Part shown: positions 8,286 through 10,717 of the stretch, in pieces
Layout of the letters: the number at the start of each line of letters is the position of its first letter
Numbering within the stretch: position 1 is the first letter of the stretch
Assembly: GCA_947451735.1 (NCBI GenBank)
Contig: CANGAY010000008.1
Span: 1 to 10,717 of the forward strand
Direction: 5' to 3'
Length of the DNA: 10,717 nucleotides
From: Actinomycetota bacterium
GTDB taxonomy: Bacteria > Actinomycetota > Thermoleophilia > Miltoncostaeales > Miltoncostaeaceae
The notes under the pieces: generated by a model
The model's database searches: none
Seen by the model: the letters and a program-made list of their open reading frames with translations, nothing else
Told to the model about the DNA's origin: nothing
Translations under genes and position numbers: made by a program

Positions 8286-9263
8286 ATGACCTCATTCCGC
8301 ACTCTCTCCGCTGCTGCGGCTCTCGCAGGCGCATCCGTGCTCATCGCCGGGTGTGGCTTCGGGGGCGGCACCACCACCGTCACCGTCACGTCCACCACCG
8401 GCGGCTCGAGCAACCTCGCGCCCGACGCCACCACGGGGACCACGGCCACGACGCCCACGACCTCAACGGCGACCACGGCGACCACCGCCGCCACGACCGC
8501 GGCCACCACGACCACCGCGCCGGCCAAGCCCAAGCCGAACCCCGTGGTGCAGGCCAACATGGACCTGCAGAAGGACCTCACCACCCTGGGCTTCTACAAC
8601 GGCCCCATCACGGGCACGTACGGCCCGCAGACCAAGGCCGCCGTGTCGTCGTTCCAGAGGGCGGCGCAGTTGCCGGTTGACGGCATCGCGGGTCCGCAGA
8701 CATGGGCCGCCATCAACCTGGCGCTCGGCAACCCCAACACCGGGGCCGTCGAACTGCTGCAGACCGCCCTCACCGGGCTCTGTTACTACGACGGCGCCAT
8801 TGACGGCGTCGCGGGGTCGGGCACGGAGCAGGCGCTCATTGCCTTCCAGAAGAAGGCCGGCATCAACGCCGACGGCCGCTACGGCCCGGCGACGGCCAAC
8901 GCGCTCGCCAAGGCCTGGCCCAACCGTCCGTCGTCATGCGGCGGGGGCGGTGGTGGCGGTGGCAACAACACCACGGGTGAGACCGCCACTCTGGGCAGCT
9001 CGTCCATCCAGCGCACGTTCGATCTCTCGTCGTGCACCGTGACGCGCGGCACCATCATGGCCACCGGCTCGTCCAGTGGCGTCAACCTGGGCATCGATAC
9101 CTCCGGCAGTTCGAATGCGCAGATCGTGGTGAAGGGTGGCGGCTACGCCCTGCAGGGCAACGTGAGCAGGGTCACCATCTCCGCCAACGGTCAGTTCCGC
9201 CTCGCAGGCACATGGGGCAACAACGGCCAGAGCTACACGATGGTCGGTACCTGCTCCAACTGA
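8286..9263 (+). CDS. Lipoprotein with two peptidoglycan-binding (PG_binding_1-like) domains
   Basis: An exported envelope protein of 325 residues. Its signal peptide ends in a lipobox, Ile20-Ala21-Gly22-Cys23, so Cys23 should be lipidated. Residues 29-79 are a Thr/Ala-rich flexible linker (TTTVTVTST, then TTATTAATTAATTTT). Two PG_binding_1-like repeats follow at about 88-147 (LGFYNGPITGTYGPQTKAAV.SFQ) and 153-211 (YYDGAIDGVAGSGTEQALIAFQ). A run of eight Gly (219-226) leads to a C-terminal domain (about 231-325), rich in Ser, Gly and Thr and predicted to be beta-rich, with Cys250 and Cys323 near its ends. I do not recognise that domain. No hydrolase motif is seen, so the protein probably anchors to peptidoglycan and presents the C-terminal domain. 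ATG 8286 gives a normal signal peptide; GTG 8277, with GGGGG 5 nt upstream, is a credible alternative adding three residues. It is divergent from acnA and convergent with ettA. Confidence 0.88.
   Translation: MTSFRTLSAAAALAGASVLIAGCGFGGGTTTVTVTSTTGGSSNLAPDATTGTTATTPTTSTATTATTAATTAATTTTAPAKPKPNPVVQANMDLQKDLTTLGFYNGPITGTYGPQTKAAVSSFQRAAQLPVDGIAGPQTWAAINLALGNPNTGAVELLQTALTGLCYYDGAIDGVAGSGTEQALIAFQKKAGINADGRYGPATANALAKAWPNRPSSCGGGGGGGGNNTTGETATLGSSSIQRTFDLSSCTVTRGTIMATGSSSGVNLGIDTSGSSNAQIVVKGGGYALQGNVSRVTISANGQFRLAGTWGNNGQSYTMVGTCSN
8370..8522 (+). repeat. Low-complexity ACC/ACG/GCC triplet tract encoding the Thr/Ala linker
   Basis: About 150 bp of imperfect, in-frame triplets, mostly ACC, ACG, ACA-like and GCC, coding the Thr/Ala linker of the lipoprotein. 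On the opposite strand the same triplets read GGT/GGC or GTG/GTC, giving a spurious valine-rich frame that extends the acnA frame. Such tracts can vary in length between strains. Confidence 0.65.
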
Positions 9264-9298
9264 TCTGACGCAACCCGCATCCGCGGGCTCACCGCTCC

Positions 9299-10717
<1,419 letters not shown>

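Noticed and set aside
8370..8522. Possible CRISPR-like or tandem repeat array
   Set aside because: The repetition is at triplet level and in frame with the Thr/Ala linker; there are no repeat-spacer units.
8180..8584. A 135-residue N-terminal extension of aconitase with a valine-rich, membrane-like stretch
   Set aside because: It is the antisense reading of the lipoprotein Thr/Ala triplet tract. The Shine-Dalgarno at 8185-8190 and the normal AcnA N-terminus place the start at 8179.

Overview
The window is very GC-rich, with third codon positions almost always G or C. It is densely packed with ordinary chromosomal genes and shows no insertion sequence, CRISPR array, tRNA, rRNA or phage gene. 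Gene content and style suggest a GC-rich actinobacterial lineage: an IRP1-type aconitase, the MEP-pathway enzyme IspH, EttA, TANNNT-type -10 elements next to start codons, and a Thr-rich lipoprotein with a TTTVTVT segment. The lipoprotein and methyltransferase resemble what I recall from Thermoleophilia (Solirubrobacterales-like), but this placement is inference.

Layout, left to right. (1) Positions 1-3074, plus strand: a tight three-gene run. It holds a 5'-truncated zinc-type alcohol dehydrogenase (MDR family), a UAP1/AGX-like UDP-sugar pyrophosphorylase overlapping it by ATGA, and a class I SAM methyltransferase starting 3 nt after the pyrophosphorylase stop. (2) Positions 3071-4568, minus strand: ispH followed 10 nt later by a small secreted six-cysteine protein. 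The end of the latter meets the methyltransferase in a shared CTAG that gives a TAG stop on both strands. (3) Positions 4569-4621: a 53-bp divergent promoter region between ispH and an inositol-monophosphatase-family gene. Each side has a TANNNT box exactly 8 nt before its start codon, so both messages are probably leaderless. (4) Positions 4622-8179: the phosphatase (plus) converges on acnA (minus), with a perfect 12-bp-stem hairpin between them. (5) Positions 8180-8285: a divergent regulatory region for acnA and a peptidoglycan-binding lipoprotein, with an 8-bp-stem inverted repeat in the presumed acnA leader. (6) Positions 8286-10717: the lipoprotein (plus) converges on ettA (minus, 5' end beyond the window), with a hairpin overlapping the ettA stop codon.

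Functionally the window mixes central metabolism (aconitase), isoprenoid precursor synthesis (IspH), sugar-nucleotide supply (UAP1-like), phosphatase activity, translation control (EttA) and two exported proteins. I see no convincing undescribed multi-gene system. The points most worth a second look are the paired leaderless promoters, the hairpin at the presumed 5' end of the acnA message, the eukaryote-type pyrophosphorylase in its operon, and the unassigned C-terminal domain of the lipoprotein.
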